Assembly (NCBI GenBank): GCA_015056205.1
Contig: SVGS01000015.1
Coordinates: 1-64,000, forward strand
Source: Clostridiales bacterium
GTDB lineage: Bacteria > Bacillota > Clostridia > Christensenellales > Aristaeellaceae
DNA: 64,000 nt
Direction: 5' to 3'
Part shown: piece by piece, positions 1-7,673 of the stretch
Layout: each line of letters begins with the position of its first letter
Position numbering within the stretch: position 1 is the first letter of the stretch
The notes under the pieces: generated by a model
The model's input: the letters and a program-made list of their open reading frames with translations, nothing else
Databases searched by the model: none
What the model was told of the DNA's origin: nothing
Program-made: the position numbers and the translations under genes

Positions 1-78
1 CGACCGGGTAGATAGGTCATCGGTGGAAGTTCGGTAACGGATGGAGCTTGATGATACTAATAGGTCGAGGGCTTGATT
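1..78 (+). rRNA. 23S ribosomal RNA, 3' end (partial)
   Basis: The window opens inside the last part of 23S rRNA. The run GATACTAATAGGTCGAGGGC at about 54-73 is the conserved 3' terminus of bacterial 23S rRNA. The exact 3' end (about 78) is estimated by analogy. A 160-nt spacer with hairpins, for example TAGCCCCT at 163 against AGGGGCTA at 196, separates it from 5S. Confidence 0.93.
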
Positions 79-238
79 TTACGCGAGAATGAGATCAATT
101 GAAAAGAACGGTCACTTGAATCGAAAAGCTGTGCAGTTGTCAGGGTGACGCAAGTTACTCGAATAGCCCCTGAAGAGGAAGACAAGGACGATGGAAGGGG
201 CTAACCGTTCCCAGAGGAACGGTCAGAAAGATCACCAT

Positions 239-355
239 TTCCGGTGGTTATGACGAAGGGGTTCCACCTGTTCCCATACCGAACACAGAAGTTAAGCCCT
301 TCAGTGCCGATGGTACTTGACTGGTAACGGTCCGGGAGAGTAGGTCGCCGCCGGA
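239..355 (+). rRNA. 5S ribosomal RNA
   Basis: The segment has the universally conserved 5S core: TTCCCATACCGAACACAGAA at 271-290, then GTTAAGCCC and a GGGAGAGTAGGTCGCCGCCGG 3' part. The ends TCCGGTGGT and GCCGCCGGA pair as helix I. It lies in the usual 23S-5S order just before a tRNA gene. The ends may be off by 1-3 nt. Confidence 0.93.
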
Positions 356-363
356 TTCCATAT

Positions 364-438
<75 letters not shown>

Positions 439-445
439 AATAAAC

Positions 446-495
446 ATAATCCGAACCAGATTTTCCGGATAGGAGAAGGGTTCGGATTATTGTTA
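446..495 (+). terminator. Hairpin terminator after tRNA-Asn
   Basis: ATAATCCGAACC (446-457) is perfectly complementary to GGTTCGGATTAT (479-490), with a 21-nt loop and TGTTATATTT after it. The 12-bp stem just past the tRNA could end the rRNA operon, but the downstream tract is U-rich rather than a clean U-run. Confidence 0.6.
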
Positions 496-558
496 TATTT
501 CACCGTTTCCCAGCTTTCCGCATCCCATAAGAGGAACCGGATGAAACGGCAATAGAAG

Positions 559-590
559 ACAGGGTGCCACCATGATCGGTGACACCCTGT
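559..590 (-). terminator. Inverted repeat downstream of the mob operon
   Basis: ACAGGGTG (559-566) pairs with CACCCTGT (583-590), with a further weaker ACC/GGT pairing inside the loop. It lies just past the 3' end of the leftward small gene, so it may terminate the mob transcript. There is no strong U-run, which keeps this tentative. Confidence 0.4.
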
Positions 591-595
591 ATCCA

Positions 596-796
596 TCAGG
601 CAGCCATGCTCCCGGAAGGTTTGTCCGGATCACTGGCCTCCTGTTCGGCCTGTTCGGCTTTCCATTTGGCAAATTCCCGTTGCCCTTCCTCGCTTTCGAA
701 GTAGGCCTGAATATCAGGCCACACACAGCGCGCAATCGTCTCGATCACGTGATCCGGATAAGGAGACTTGTTGACAGGTTTCTTCTTTCGAGCCAT
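596..796 (-). CDS. Small hypothetical protein downstream of the relaxase
   Basis: This is a 66-aa protein of unrecognised family. It is strongly charged: a basic start (MARKKKPVNKSPYPD), a middle with CVWPDIQAYFESEEGQREFA, and an acidic/Gln/Glu-rich C-terminus likely to be helical. It starts 4 nt after the stop codon of the relaxase gene, with AGGTGAT as ribosome binding site inside the relaxase stop region, so the two are almost certainly co-translated. This makes a role in mobilization (relaxase accessory factor) likely, by position only. It has no membrane segment or signal peptide. Confidence 0.7.
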   Translation of the reverse strand: MARKKKPVNKSPYPDHVIETIARCVWPDIQAYFESEEGQREFAKWKAEQAEQEASDPDKPSGSMAA

Positions 797-800
797 ATCA

Positions 801-1781
801 TCACCTGCCTTCCCGTTCCTTCCGGGGTATCCTGTCCCTGGAAGGGATGTATTGTTCGAGAACTTCCTTCGGAATCCGGTCGAGTACAGATTTCATCTTC
901 CGAAGCTCGTCCCGGATCTTCAGATCCTCAATTTCCTCGGCAACCGAGGTGCGTCGCGCTGCATCCAGCTGAGATTTCAGATCCGCATTTTCAGCACGGA
1001 GAGATTCGTTCTCAGCCTTGGTGTCTGTAAAGGCACCCTTGTACTTTTTCAGTTGAGTCGCCATCTTTTCCACACCGGGGATGTAGGAATCCAGCATCTC
1101 GCTGACTTCCTGCGCCTTGGCCTTCCCGTTGAGAAGGTTTACGCTATCCAGCGCTTCTTCTATCTTACCGCGCTTCTTCTCCAGCCGAACCATTTCCTTG
1201 AATACGCGGGGTGGGATGTGATCCCGGCCTGTTTCACTGGAGCTTTCGCCGCGCTCCAGTTCCGGATACTTCTTGACAAGATGCTTCCAGAAATCATCCT
1301 GCCATTGAATCAGCCGCTTCTTGTTCCCAATGATCTCCTTGGCACAAAGCCGGTTGTCTTTGGTCAAAGGGACGAAGCAGACGTGCATGTGCGGGGTTTT
1401 CTCATCCATATGTACTACCGCGGAAATAATCGTTTCCGGACGGATGTACTCTTTCAGAAAATCCAGCACATACTCGAAATACTCGCGGATCTGTTTATCC
1501 GTTTTCCCCTTGAAGAATTCAGGACTTCCGGTAAACAGGGTTTCCACCAGCCTGACGCTGTCAGAGCGGGTCCGGCATTTCGCTTCAGCGATCTGCCTGT
1601 CCGCCTCTGACCTGTAGTGACCGTTCGGAGTTACCAGGTGGAAGTTCAGATGGCTTCGACTGGTATCCACATCAGGATTGCTGGCGTACTTTTCCTTCTT
1701 CCGCTCGTTGTGAGCCTCGATACTGCTGATCGCGGCCCCCTTATGCTTCTGGAATCTCATGATTCCAAACTGGGCTTTCAA
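801..1781 (-). CDS. MobV/Pre-family relaxase (plasmid recombination/mobilization protein)
   Basis: At 326 aa, this protein would nick oriT and pilot single-stranded DNA during mobilization by a helper conjugation system. The N-terminus (about residues 1-170) is the MobV relaxase domain. It has a conserved start (FGIMRFQKHKG), a central R-SHLN-like segment and the metal-binding motif HMDEKTPHMHVCFVPL near residue 125, matching the family signature HxDExxPHxH. The remainder is charged and coiled-coil-like (KAENESLRAENADLKSQL). The start is probably TTG at 1781, with GGAGG 12 nt upstream; ATG at 1760 is possible. A matching MobV-type oriT lies at 3352-3388. The protein is shorter than pMV158 MobM. 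Confidence 0.9.
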   Translation of the reverse strand: MKAQFGIMRFQKHKGAAISSIEAHNERKKEKYASNPDVDTSRSHLNFHLVTPNGHYRSEADRQIAEAKCRTRSDSVRLVETLFTGSPEFFKGKTDKQIREYFEYVLDFLKEYIRPETIISAVVHMDEKTPHMHVCFVPLTKDNRLCAKEIIGNKKRLIQWQDDFWKHLVKKYPELERGESSSETGRDHIPPRVFKEMVRLEKKRGKIEEALDSVNLLNGKAKAQEVSEMLDSYIPGVEKMATQLKKYKGAFTDTKAENESLRAENADLKSQLDAARRTSVAEEIEDLKIRDELRKMKSVLDRIPKEVLEQYIPSRDRIPRKEREGR

Positions 1782-2155
1782 TTTATATCAAACCTCCTCT
1801 CTATTCTCATTGAATGCCCGGGGTTGTTGGTCGCCGTATCCCTTGCTGTCTCCGGCAGGACACCTTGTTTGGCTCGGTACCGGCCCCAGTGGGGCGCTCC
1901 CCTCCGAATCGGGAGGGATCATCGCGGTTTCGACAGGTTCGGGACGGCTGTTCAGCTGGGAAGGTTCCGTGGAGCCAGGCTCCGCAAAAAGACTATCGTA
2001 AAACCGGTCTAGACGTTGAAAATCAGGCACCTATGCAAAAACCGGCCTCTGAAAATGAAGATTCTTGCAAAACTGCAAGGAAAAATGTTTGTTCGCCTTT
2101 CTTTCAAAAGACCGGTATGGTAGAATCAGCCATAGGAACAGAGGTGAGAAGAATC
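1782..2155. other. Divergent intergenic region with clustered hairpins
   Basis: The 374 nt between the leftward relaxase and the rightward XRE gene carry no convincing gene. They hold compact inverted repeats: GCCCC-AGT-GGGGC (1883-1895), CCCTCC/GGAGGG (1900-1917), GGAGCC-A-GGCTCC (1971-1983) and CTTGCA-AAAC-TGCAAG (2064-2079). The last lies just upstream of the XRE gene and is the best candidate for its operator. The others resemble the folded leader DNA found around mobilization genes. Confidence 0.5.
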
Positions 2156-3064
2156 ATGGCAGCACAGAAACAGGGATGTCCTCCGAAAGAAGTCAGCGAT
2201 ACCCGTTTACGGATCGCAGATCTACTGAAAAGCCGCAAAAAAAGCCAGGCAGACCTGGCGGCGGCAACCGGCATATCTGAAAGTACGATCAGCCGGTTTG
2301 TCAGCGGGAATACAGATAAATTGTCAACAGAGAATATCGTTGCGATTGCCCGGTTCTTTAATGTGTCAACGGATTTTATCATGTGTCTGACAGATGTGGA
2401 AAGACCATCCAGCTCAGAAATCCAGGCACTCGGGTTCAGCGTGAAAGCAGGCGAAAGGCTTATACAGAAAACAGTTGACCCTGAAACGCTCAGCCTGTTA
2501 ATCGAAATGCCGCTGTTCGCAAAGCTGATTAATCAGCTGAAACTGCTGAGAGAAGGAACGTATGCTGCGAATTACGGATCAATCAATGGCATATTAAAAC
2601 AGGCCTGCTGTATTCTGGATGAGTTTACCATCAACGATCCGGATGACAGGCGCGCGGCGAAAGAAATGATAGAGAATATGCGGGCATTACGTCCGGCACC
2701 ATTACAGGTAGAAACAGCGCATATTGAAGAAACCTTCCATCTGATCATGGAAGATATCAAAAAGGGCGCGTTGAAATATTCACAGGAATATGAAAAACTG
2801 ACCTCGGAGATCATGGGGCAGATTACTTCCAATCTCCGGAAACGCCTGAACAATCCGATGAAGCTGCAGGGAATCACTCCCGAGATGATCGCGGATTCTG
2901 TCGTTGCATCTCTTGCCCGACTGGAATTGGATGAAGAGAAGCAGGCTGAGATCCGCTCGACAATGCTGAAGCTTTGCTCAGACCCACACAGGCTGGCAGA
3001 ACAAAACAAACCAGAGTCGGAAAGCCAGCATGAGGGAAGTGGCTCCAATCTTCTGCCGGATTGA
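2156..3064 (+). CDS. XRE-family transcriptional regulator with long C-terminal domain
   Basis: The protein has 302 aa when started at ATG 2156, which has GAGGTGAG 7 nt upstream; longer in-frame extension has no such site. Residues about 15-75 form a Cro/C1-type helix-turn-helix (SQADLAAATGISESTISRFV then LSTENIVAIARFFNVSTDFI). The C-terminal 220 residues are helical, charged and not recognised. Standing divergently from the relaxase gene and between it and oriT, it may repress the mob promoter and itself. The inverted repeat CTTGCA/TGCAAG at 2064-2079 is a possible operator. Confidence 0.85.
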   Translation: MAAQKQGCPPKEVSDTRLRIADLLKSRKKSQADLAAATGISESTISRFVSGNTDKLSTENIVAIARFFNVSTDFIMCLTDVERPSSSEIQALGFSVKAGERLIQKTVDPETLSLLIEMPLFAKLINQLKLLREGTYAANYGSINGILKQACCILDEFTINDPDDRRAAKEMIENMRALRPAPLQVETAHIEETFHLIMEDIKKGALKYSQEYEKLTSEIMGQITSNLRKRLNNPMKLQGITPEMIADSVVASLARLELDEEKQAEIRSTMLKLCSDPHRLAEQNKPESESQHEGSGSNLLPD

Positions 3065-3114
3065 AGCAACTTCCCAGAAATGACCGGAATTGCTTGCTGA
3101 TTATGGAAGAAAAC

Positions 3115-3144
3115 TGGCTGCAAAATCATCATAATTTGCAGCCA
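3115..3144 (+). repeat. 10-bp inverted repeat after the XRE gene
   Basis: TGGCTGCAAA (3115-3124) pairs perfectly with TTTGCAGCCA (3135-3144), with a 10-nt loop. It lies 50 nt past the XRE stop codon and no U-run follows. It may be a weak terminator or part of the transfer-origin structure that begins about 150 nt later. Confidence 0.5.
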
Positions 3145-3298
3145 CAATTCCGCCAGTTTCTTCTGTATTGGTGCAAAGCATCAGCATTTTCCAGAGGCAG
3201 TACGGGGGCAGCTACGCTGTATACCTCTGCGAAAGGAATGGCTCAGACTGTCGTCTGATGCTGTGACCGCTCCGCAATCACAGTGCAATCAGCTTGAC

Positions 3299-3449
3299 TC
3301 GCCCTCTCCCATGCGGAGGGCGAATCAACCCGCTTGCGGGCCATCCCTTTCGCAAAGGTATAACACACTAGACTTTGCAAGCAAAGTCGTGTGCCACGAA
3401 ACCTCCGGTTTCTTTGGATTCTTCCCGCCAAGGGGACGCTGTCCCCTTT
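3299..3449 (-). other. oriT: Origin of transfer (oriT), MobV/pMV158-like, with hairpin array
   Basis: On the minus strand, 3370-3361 reads TAGTGTGTTA, identical to the nick consensus of MobV plasmids (TAGTGTG/TTA). The predicted nick lies between 3364 and 3363. The site sits in an imperfect inverted repeat, GCAAAG (3352-3357) against CTTTGC (3373-3378), as in pMV158. Next to it is the perfect hairpin GACTTTGC-AA-GCAAAGTC (3371-3388). Further compact hairpins flank it: TCGCCCTC/GAGGGCGA (3299-3323), CCCGC-TT-GCGGG (3329-3340), GAAACC/GGTTTC (3398-3412) and AAGGGGAC/GTCCCCTT (3430-3448). No gene is supported here. It fits the MobV relaxase encoded upstream. Confidence 0.82.
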
Positions 3450-3601
3450 GGATTCCCCTGCCAACAGGGATGCTGCGCGCTCCCTATTGGATGACCCTGC
3501 GCCAAAGGAAGGCGTCCGCCCTCCTTTGGAATCCTCCCCCCGGCATTCATCCCGCAATCATACCGCATGCCGCAGTGTGATCGGCTGGGATTCATACCGG
3601 A
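3450..3601. other. Non-coding segment between oriT hairpins and inverted-repeat stack
   Basis: This stretch continues the oriT-linked DNA with short partly complementary blocks, such as CCAAAGGAAGG at about 3503 against CCTCCTTTGG at about 3523. Reading frames across it have no ribosome binding sites and no protein-like composition. I see no gene. Confidence 0.4.
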
Positions 3602-3751
3602 TACTGACACCGGAATACTTTTCTGTTTCCGGTGTCAGTATGTCACAGTCTGGTGTCACGATGGAAATGAAGATTGTCTCCTTCATTGTGTCTGACACCA
3701 GACTGCATTGTTCTGATGCAGAATGATGCATACTGTGATGCAATCTGCATC
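3602..3751. repeat. Stack of three strong inverted repeats
   Basis: Three inverted repeats follow each other. The first is TACTGACACCGGAA (3602-3615) against TTCCGGTGTCAGTA (3627-3640), 14 bp, perfect. The second is CAGTCTGGTGTCA (3646-3658) against TGACACCAGACTG (3693-3705), 13 bp, with an inner AATGAAG/CTTCATT (3666-3687). The third is GATGCAGA (3715-3722) against TCTGCATC (3744-3751), with extra GATGCA copies at 3725 and 3737. The first two share the word TGACACC/GGTGTCA in all four arms. None has a terminator U-run, so protein-binding sites or a structured origin are more likely. Confidence 0.75.
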
Positions 3752-3769
3752 ATCTCTTTATCAGCGGAA

Positions 3770-3830
3770 TGATATCAAAGTGATACCATTTTTCCGGCGC
3801 TCAATATCCGATGATATCATTTTGATACCA
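3770..3830. promoter_or_regulatory. Two direct repeats (operator candidates) upstream of the LuxR-type gene
   Basis: TGATATCAAAGTGATACCA (3770-3788) and TGATATCATTTTGATACCA (3812-3830) are 19-nt copies, 42 bp apart (four helical turns). They differ only in the 3-nt centre. Each contains the palindrome TGATATCA followed by a near-copy TGATACCA. They lie 25-85 bp upstream of the predicted -35 box at 3855, which suits a regulator binding site. Confidence 0.65.
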
Positions 3831-3854
3831 AGCGCAGAACATAATCTTTCGCAA

Positions 3855-3883
3855 TTGCAGATGGTTGTGACGTATGATATACT
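3855..3883 (+). promoter_or_regulatory. Predicted sigma-A promoter for the membrane LuxR regulator
   Basis: TTGCAG (3855-3860) and TATACT (3878-3883) are separated by exactly 17 nt. Transcription would start near 3890 and leave a leader of about 120 nt before the start codon at 4010. The TGATAYCA repeats lie directly upstream. Confidence 0.6.
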
Positions 3884-4009
3884 GCCATCTGGATTATTTT
3901 ACCTTCTCAGGGTATGTTGATACGGCAAGAGAGGTAACCGGAGAACAAGAAAATGCCCGAGATGAATCAATCATCTATATGGTAGCAATTTTGCTGAAAG
4001 GGATTGACA

Positions 4010-5581
4010 ATGACCACGATCTGGCATGCGCTCAGACAAGCGGACGAACAGAATAATCATTATACCCTTCTTCGCTCTTTTTCCGGGACAGCACAAAAAA
4101 GCATTGCGCTGACCGGCTTATTTGGCTCGTTTGTTTTTCTGCAGTTTACCGTTCTGGGGCTGGCAAATCATGCCGGAGAGGGATATTTTACCCAGGGACA
4201 GCGTGATCTGGTTTACTATGCGCTTCAGGTTTTTGTCATTCTCGGTTATTTGCTGCATGTCCTGTATTCCCGCTTTTGCGTGGAAAAACGCATCCGGAAT
4301 ACGATCGAATATATGGTCTGCGGCTTATTCTGTGTTTGTGTGGCATGGATGCTGGCAGCCGGCACGGATTCAGTCCTGAATGTGATTGCTTCCATGACGG
4401 CTGCGCTCTGTGTCGGAGGGATCGGCGGCGCGGTTCATTATCGGATGAGCCGGGAAGCTGCAGCTGGTGCGCAGGTCGCTCGTCACATGGGCTTTGGAAG
4501 TGCTGCCGCCGTGATCCTGCAATACCTGTTCCAGATCCGGCAAGGCGTGTCGCCGTTGTTACCGGTTTTTACGGGCGTAGCGTTTCTTCTGCTCCTTTTT
4601 ACGTTGACGGACAAGAATCCGGCAACGGTTATTTCGGAAGCTGAACAGCCGGAAAAAACGCTGTCACGCAGGCTTGTATCCTCTGCTCTGATCGCGTCGA
4701 CCTTCATATTGTTCGCGTGCTTTTACAATGAAACAATCCATCATCTTCAGATTCAGTCCGGCTATACGACCGCCAATGTGTACAGTTGGCCGCGTCTGAT
4801 GCTTGTTCCCGGATATCTTCTGTTTGCTACAATTGGTGACCGGAAAAACGGGAAGTATGTGTCGATTGCCTCTTTGTGCATCATGTTGATCGCGCTGCTG
4901 AATGTCATCCTGATTGGCAAAGTGGGAACCTACTGGCTGAATATGTGCCTGTTTTATTTCGCGATTGCTGCGTTCAGCTCCTATTACCTGCTGACCTTCT
5001 GGCGTCTGGCCCCGGGCACGAAGCATCCGGCGTTCTGGGCGCCTTTCGGCCGGATGCTGGACAGCGCCATGGTGCTGTTCACCGGAGCGATCCGTTTTTC
5101 CGAGCTTCCGGCGCCGGTGGTGCTCGGGGTGGATATTGCCGGTGTGGTCCTGGTGATCCTGCTGATGGCGGTCAGCGGGGACTTTAATCTGTTCGCGTCC
5201 CCGGAAGCCTCCCGGCCGGGCAGGGCGGAGACGGAACCGGTGCTTTCGCCGATCCTGCCGGACGCCGCCCCCGTCGAGGCGGAGATGCTTTCGATGCTGA
5301 CTGTACCCGACCTTCCCGTAACAGGACCGGATACCCGGCAGCTGCTCAGCCCGGAAGAAGCACTGGATCAGATGCGGGAGCGCTATGACCTGACCCGGCG
5401 CGAAACGGAAGTGCTCCGGGAACTGGTGATGACGGAGGACAAGCAGACGGTCATCAGTGAACGACTGTCCATCCAGCCAAGAACGGTGCAGTATTATGTG
5501 ACGCAGCTCTATCGCAAGACGGGTGTCGCGACACGGATGGGTCTGACAGTGTTATATCACGACAACCGACGCCGGACATGA
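4010..5581 (+). CDS. Membrane-embedded LuxR-type transcriptional regulator
   Basis: The protein has 523 aa. About residues 25-395 are a run of roughly ten to twelve hydrophobic helices, laid out like a transporter. A Pro-rich linker follows (about 400-445), then a C-terminal LuxR/GerE helix-turn-helix at about 455-520 (LTRRETEVLRELVMTEDKQ, then IQPRTVQYYVTQLYRKTGV). It is a one-component membrane sensor/regulator of the type common in anaerobic Actinobacteria and Clostridia, and its ligand cannot be read from the sequence. ATG 4010 follows AAAGGG by 7 nt; TTG 4004 in frame is an alternative. The next operon downstream (surface protein plus sortase) is its most likely target. Confidence 0.87.
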   Translation: MTTIWHALRQADEQNNHYTLLRSFSGTAQKSIALTGLFGSFVFLQFTVLGLANHAGEGYFTQGQRDLVYYALQVFVILGYLLHVLYSRFCVEKRIRNTIEYMVCGLFCVCVAWMLAAGTDSVLNVIASMTAALCVGGIGGAVHYRMSREAAAGAQVARHMGFGSAAAVILQYLFQIRQGVSPLLPVFTGVAFLLLLFTLTDKNPATVISEAEQPEKTLSRRLVSSALIASTFILFACFYNETIHHLQIQSGYTTANVYSWPRLMLVPGYLLFATIGDRKNGKYVSIASLCIMLIALLNVILIGKVGTYWLNMCLFYFAIAAFSSYYLLTFWRLAPGTKHPAFWAPFGRMLDSAMVLFTGAIRFSELPAPVVLGVDIAGVVLVILLMAVSGDFNLFASPEASRPGRAETEPVLSPILPDAAPVEAEMLSMLTVPDLPVTGPDTRQLLSPEEALDQMRERYDLTRRETEVLRELVMTEDKQTVISERLSIQPRTVQYYVTQLYRKTGVATRMGLTVLYHDNRRRT

Positions 5582-5597
5582 AATGGATAAAATAATC

Positions 5598-5630
5598 ACA
5601 GGCCTTTTCAAAGAGGAGGCCTGTTTTTTC
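5598..5630 (+). terminator. Rho-independent terminator after the LuxR-type gene
   Basis: ACAGGCC (5598-5604) pairs with GGCCTGT (5618-5624), followed by TTTTTTC. It separates the regulator from the surface-protein operon. Confidence 0.85.
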
Positions 5631-5643
5631 ATACCTTTCGAAG

Positions 5644-5667
5644 TCTATTACGGGTTCCCGTAATAGA
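5644..5667. promoter_or_regulatory. 24-bp palindrome, LuxR-box-like operator
   Basis: TCTATTACGGG, a 2-nt centre TT, then its exact reverse complement CCCGTAATAGA. There is no U-run, and a proper terminator already lies just upstream, so this is more likely a dimer binding site. It touches the -35 of the promoter at 5664-5693, with its centre about 44 bp before the predicted transcription start. That is the usual place for a LuxR-type activator. Confidence 0.65.
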
Positions 5668-5693
5668 CAAAACAGGTCTGATTCCAATAAGAT
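5664..5693 (+). promoter_or_regulatory. Predicted promoter of the surface protein-sortase operon
   Basis: TAGACA (5664-5669), an 18-nt spacer and TAAGAT (5688-5693). The -35 is weak and overlaps the palindrome, consistent with activator dependence. The predicted start is near 5700, giving a leader of about 70 nt. Confidence 0.5.
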
Positions 5694-5768
5694 AAAGTGC
5701 TCTCATAGGATGTTATTTCATTACGAGCAGTGTGTTGATGCTACGGAGAGCAACGGGAGGGGAAATCG

Positions 5769-7670
5769 ATGAAACATAAATTCTATATTACAGGCAAAGC
5801 AATCTTTTGCTTCGTTTTGTCCGTTATGTTGACGTTGGGCATGCTGCCGGGAATGATGCGTACAGTGGAGGCAGCTTCATACGACTTGCATATAGCTGCT
5901 GCAACCGTTTCGGACACTAATCTCAGCGGCGTTGGCTCCGGTGGAGGGAGCTGGTCTTTTTCACCGGAAACCTATACCCTGACCCTGGACAGTTTAGTGA
6001 TGAACGGAGGTTATGCTCCCTCTGGAACTTCAAGCGGTGTTATCTATTACACCGGGAGAAATGATCTGACGATCGTGCTGAAAGGAAACAGTTCTCTCAA
6101 GAATACTTTTTCGAATGGAAACACTCCGGGTATGTATTTCCAGCAAGGCACCATTACGATCCAGGGTGATGGCAGCCTGACCTGTCAAGGTGGAACGGGC
6201 ACGACGAGCTATGCAATTCATGCATACAATCTGACAATCAAAAGCGGAACCGTGAATGCTACTGGCGGAGAGGCCAGCGGCACCTATGGAAAAAGCAGCG
6301 GCATATATGTAAACAAGGGACTGATCATAGAGGGCGGTCAAGTGAATGCCACCGGTGGAGCGACCAGCGGTACCGATGGACAAAGCACCGGCATATACGC
6401 GGATTTCAGTGGGTACGACGACAAAATGATCATTAAGGGCGGTCAAGTGACAGCAACGGGAGGAAGCGCAATTGCACGCAGTTACGGTATCTGCGGGCGT
6501 AAGACGATCAGCGGAGGCATCGTGAATGCGACAGGCGGAAGTGTAAGCGGAGAGTCGAGATATAGCTGCGGCATAATCGGTGAAACTACAATCAGCGGAG
6601 GATCCGTAAAGGCAACGGGCGGAACAGCAAGCGGTGCAAACGGTGGAAGCACCGGTATTTCCGGTTATTTGCTCATGGATGGAGGAACACTGGAGGCTAC
6701 AGGCGGTTCTGCCAGCAGTGGACGCAGCAAGGGTATCAGTAGTTTTGAACAGTTACTTCGGATTAAGAGCGGCGTCACAAAAGTGATAGCGACAGGCAAC
6801 GATTCTGCGGTTACGGGGAATGATGTAAAATCCGAAGTCGATGGAAAAGGATGGACGAATACAGCCGGAACAACGGGCGAAACAGCGATTGCAGCCAGTA
6901 CATCTCCATTGGATTTGTCGCCTTACAAGAAAGTCCAGTTCCCGGCAACCCCTACCACATATACCGTCACCGTTACCAATGACGGCCACGGCACCGCTTC
7001 CGCTGATGTCGCTTCCGGCGCAGAAGGCACAGAAGTTACGTTGACTGCCACCCCCAGCGAAGGTTACCGCTTCAAGGAATGGCAGGTTGTTTCCGGTGGG
7101 GTTACGATTACGGAAAACAAGTTTTCCATCGGAACTGCCAATGTGGAAGTCAAGGCAGTCTTTGAACTTGTAACAGCAGAATATACTTTGTTCTCAGTCA
7201 CCGGCACAACAGAGGGCGAGTCCCATACGTGGACAAAAGGCAACACCAATGATGTTGATATGACGGTGAAGCTGAATGGCACTGTAGATAATTCGTATGC
7301 TCACTTTACCGGTGTCCAGCTTGGCGGAACAAAGCTGACAAAGGGGACAGACTATGACGCTCATGAGGGCAGCACGGTTGTGACACTGAAGGCAGCAATG
7401 CTCGAAAAGCTTGCTGTCGGTGCGTATACGGTGAGCATCCTCTTTGATGACGGGCAGGTTGATACGACGCTGACAATTAAGGCTGCGGCAACGCCGACTG
7501 CGACAGCGACACCGACAGCAGCACCGACACCTGCGCCAACATCGACACCTCGTCCTGTTCCGAAAACAGGTGACAGTGATCATCCTGTTCTGTGGATCGG
7601 ACTGATCCTGCTGGGCATTGCGGGTCTGGCTGCACTTGCGGCAATAAAGGTTTCCCGGAAGAGGAAGTAA
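5769..7670 (+). CDS. Sortase-anchored surface protein with Gly/Ser-rich beta-helix repeats
   Basis: The protein has 633 aa. Residues 1-37 are a signal peptide. About 120-340 hold six or so repeats of 30-37 aa built around GG-V-ATGG-(A/S)SG...GI, a right-handed beta-helix-like pattern. About 397-465 is an InlB-B/'bacterial repeat' domain (TVTVTNDGHGTASADV...GYRFKEW). A second beta-rich domain (about 470-572) precedes a Thr/Pro-Ala linker (TPTATATPTAAPTPAPTSTP). The C-terminus is a sorting signal: VPKTGD, a hydrophobic helix (about 606-627) and KVSRKRK. VPKTG replaces the usual LPxTG. GGGAGGGG precedes ATG 5769 and the sortase gene follows 3 nt after the stop. It probably acts as an adhesin or carbohydrate binder at the cell wall. 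Confidence 0.9.
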   Translation: MKHKFYITGKAIFCFVLSVMLTLGMLPGMMRTVEAASYDLHIAAATVSDTNLSGVGSGGGSWSFSPETYTLTLDSLVMNGGYAPSGTSSGVIYYTGRNDLTIVLKGNSSLKNTFSNGNTPGMYFQQGTITIQGDGSLTCQGGTGTTSYAIHAYNLTIKSGTVNATGGEASGTYGKSSGIYVNKGLIIEGGQVNATGGATSGTDGQSTGIYADFSGYDDKMIIKGGQVTATGGSAIARSYGICGRKTISGGIVNATGGSVSGESRYSCGIIGETTISGGSVKATGGTASGANGGSTGISGYLLMDGGTLEATGGSASSGRSKGISSFEQLLRIKSGVTKVIATGNDSAVTGNDVKSEVDGKGWTNTAGTTGETAIAASTSPLDLSPYKKVQFPATPTTYTVTVTNDGHGTASADVASGAEGTEVTLTATPSEGYRFKEWQVVSGGVTITENKFSIGTANVEVKAVFELVTAEYTLFSVTGTTEGESHTWTKGNTNDVDMTVKLNGTVDNSYAHFTGVQLGGTKLTKGTDYDAHEGSTVVTLKAAMLEKLAVGAYTVSILFDDGQVDTTLTIKAAATPTATATPTAAPTPAPTSTPRPVPKTGDSDHPVLWIGLILLGIAGLAALAAIKVSRKRK

Positions 7671-7673
7671 GCC

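Noticed and set aside
3243-3610. Several reading frames of about 80-110 codons on both strands in the oriT region
   Set aside because: They have no ribosome binding sites, have low-complexity Pro/Arg/Ser composition and lie over the hairpin array, which explains the lack of stops.
3602-3751. CRISPR array
   Set aside because: The repeats are inverted pairs of different sequence, without regular repeat-spacer units, and no cas genes are in the window.
3558-4056. Short frames of 60-110 codons before the LuxR-type gene
   Set aside because: They cross inverted repeats and the predicted promoter, have no ribosome binding site and no protein-like pattern.
5644-5667. Palindrome read as a second terminator
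   Set aside because: It has no U-run, and a standard terminator already lies 20 nt upstream. Its place beside a -35 box favours an operator.
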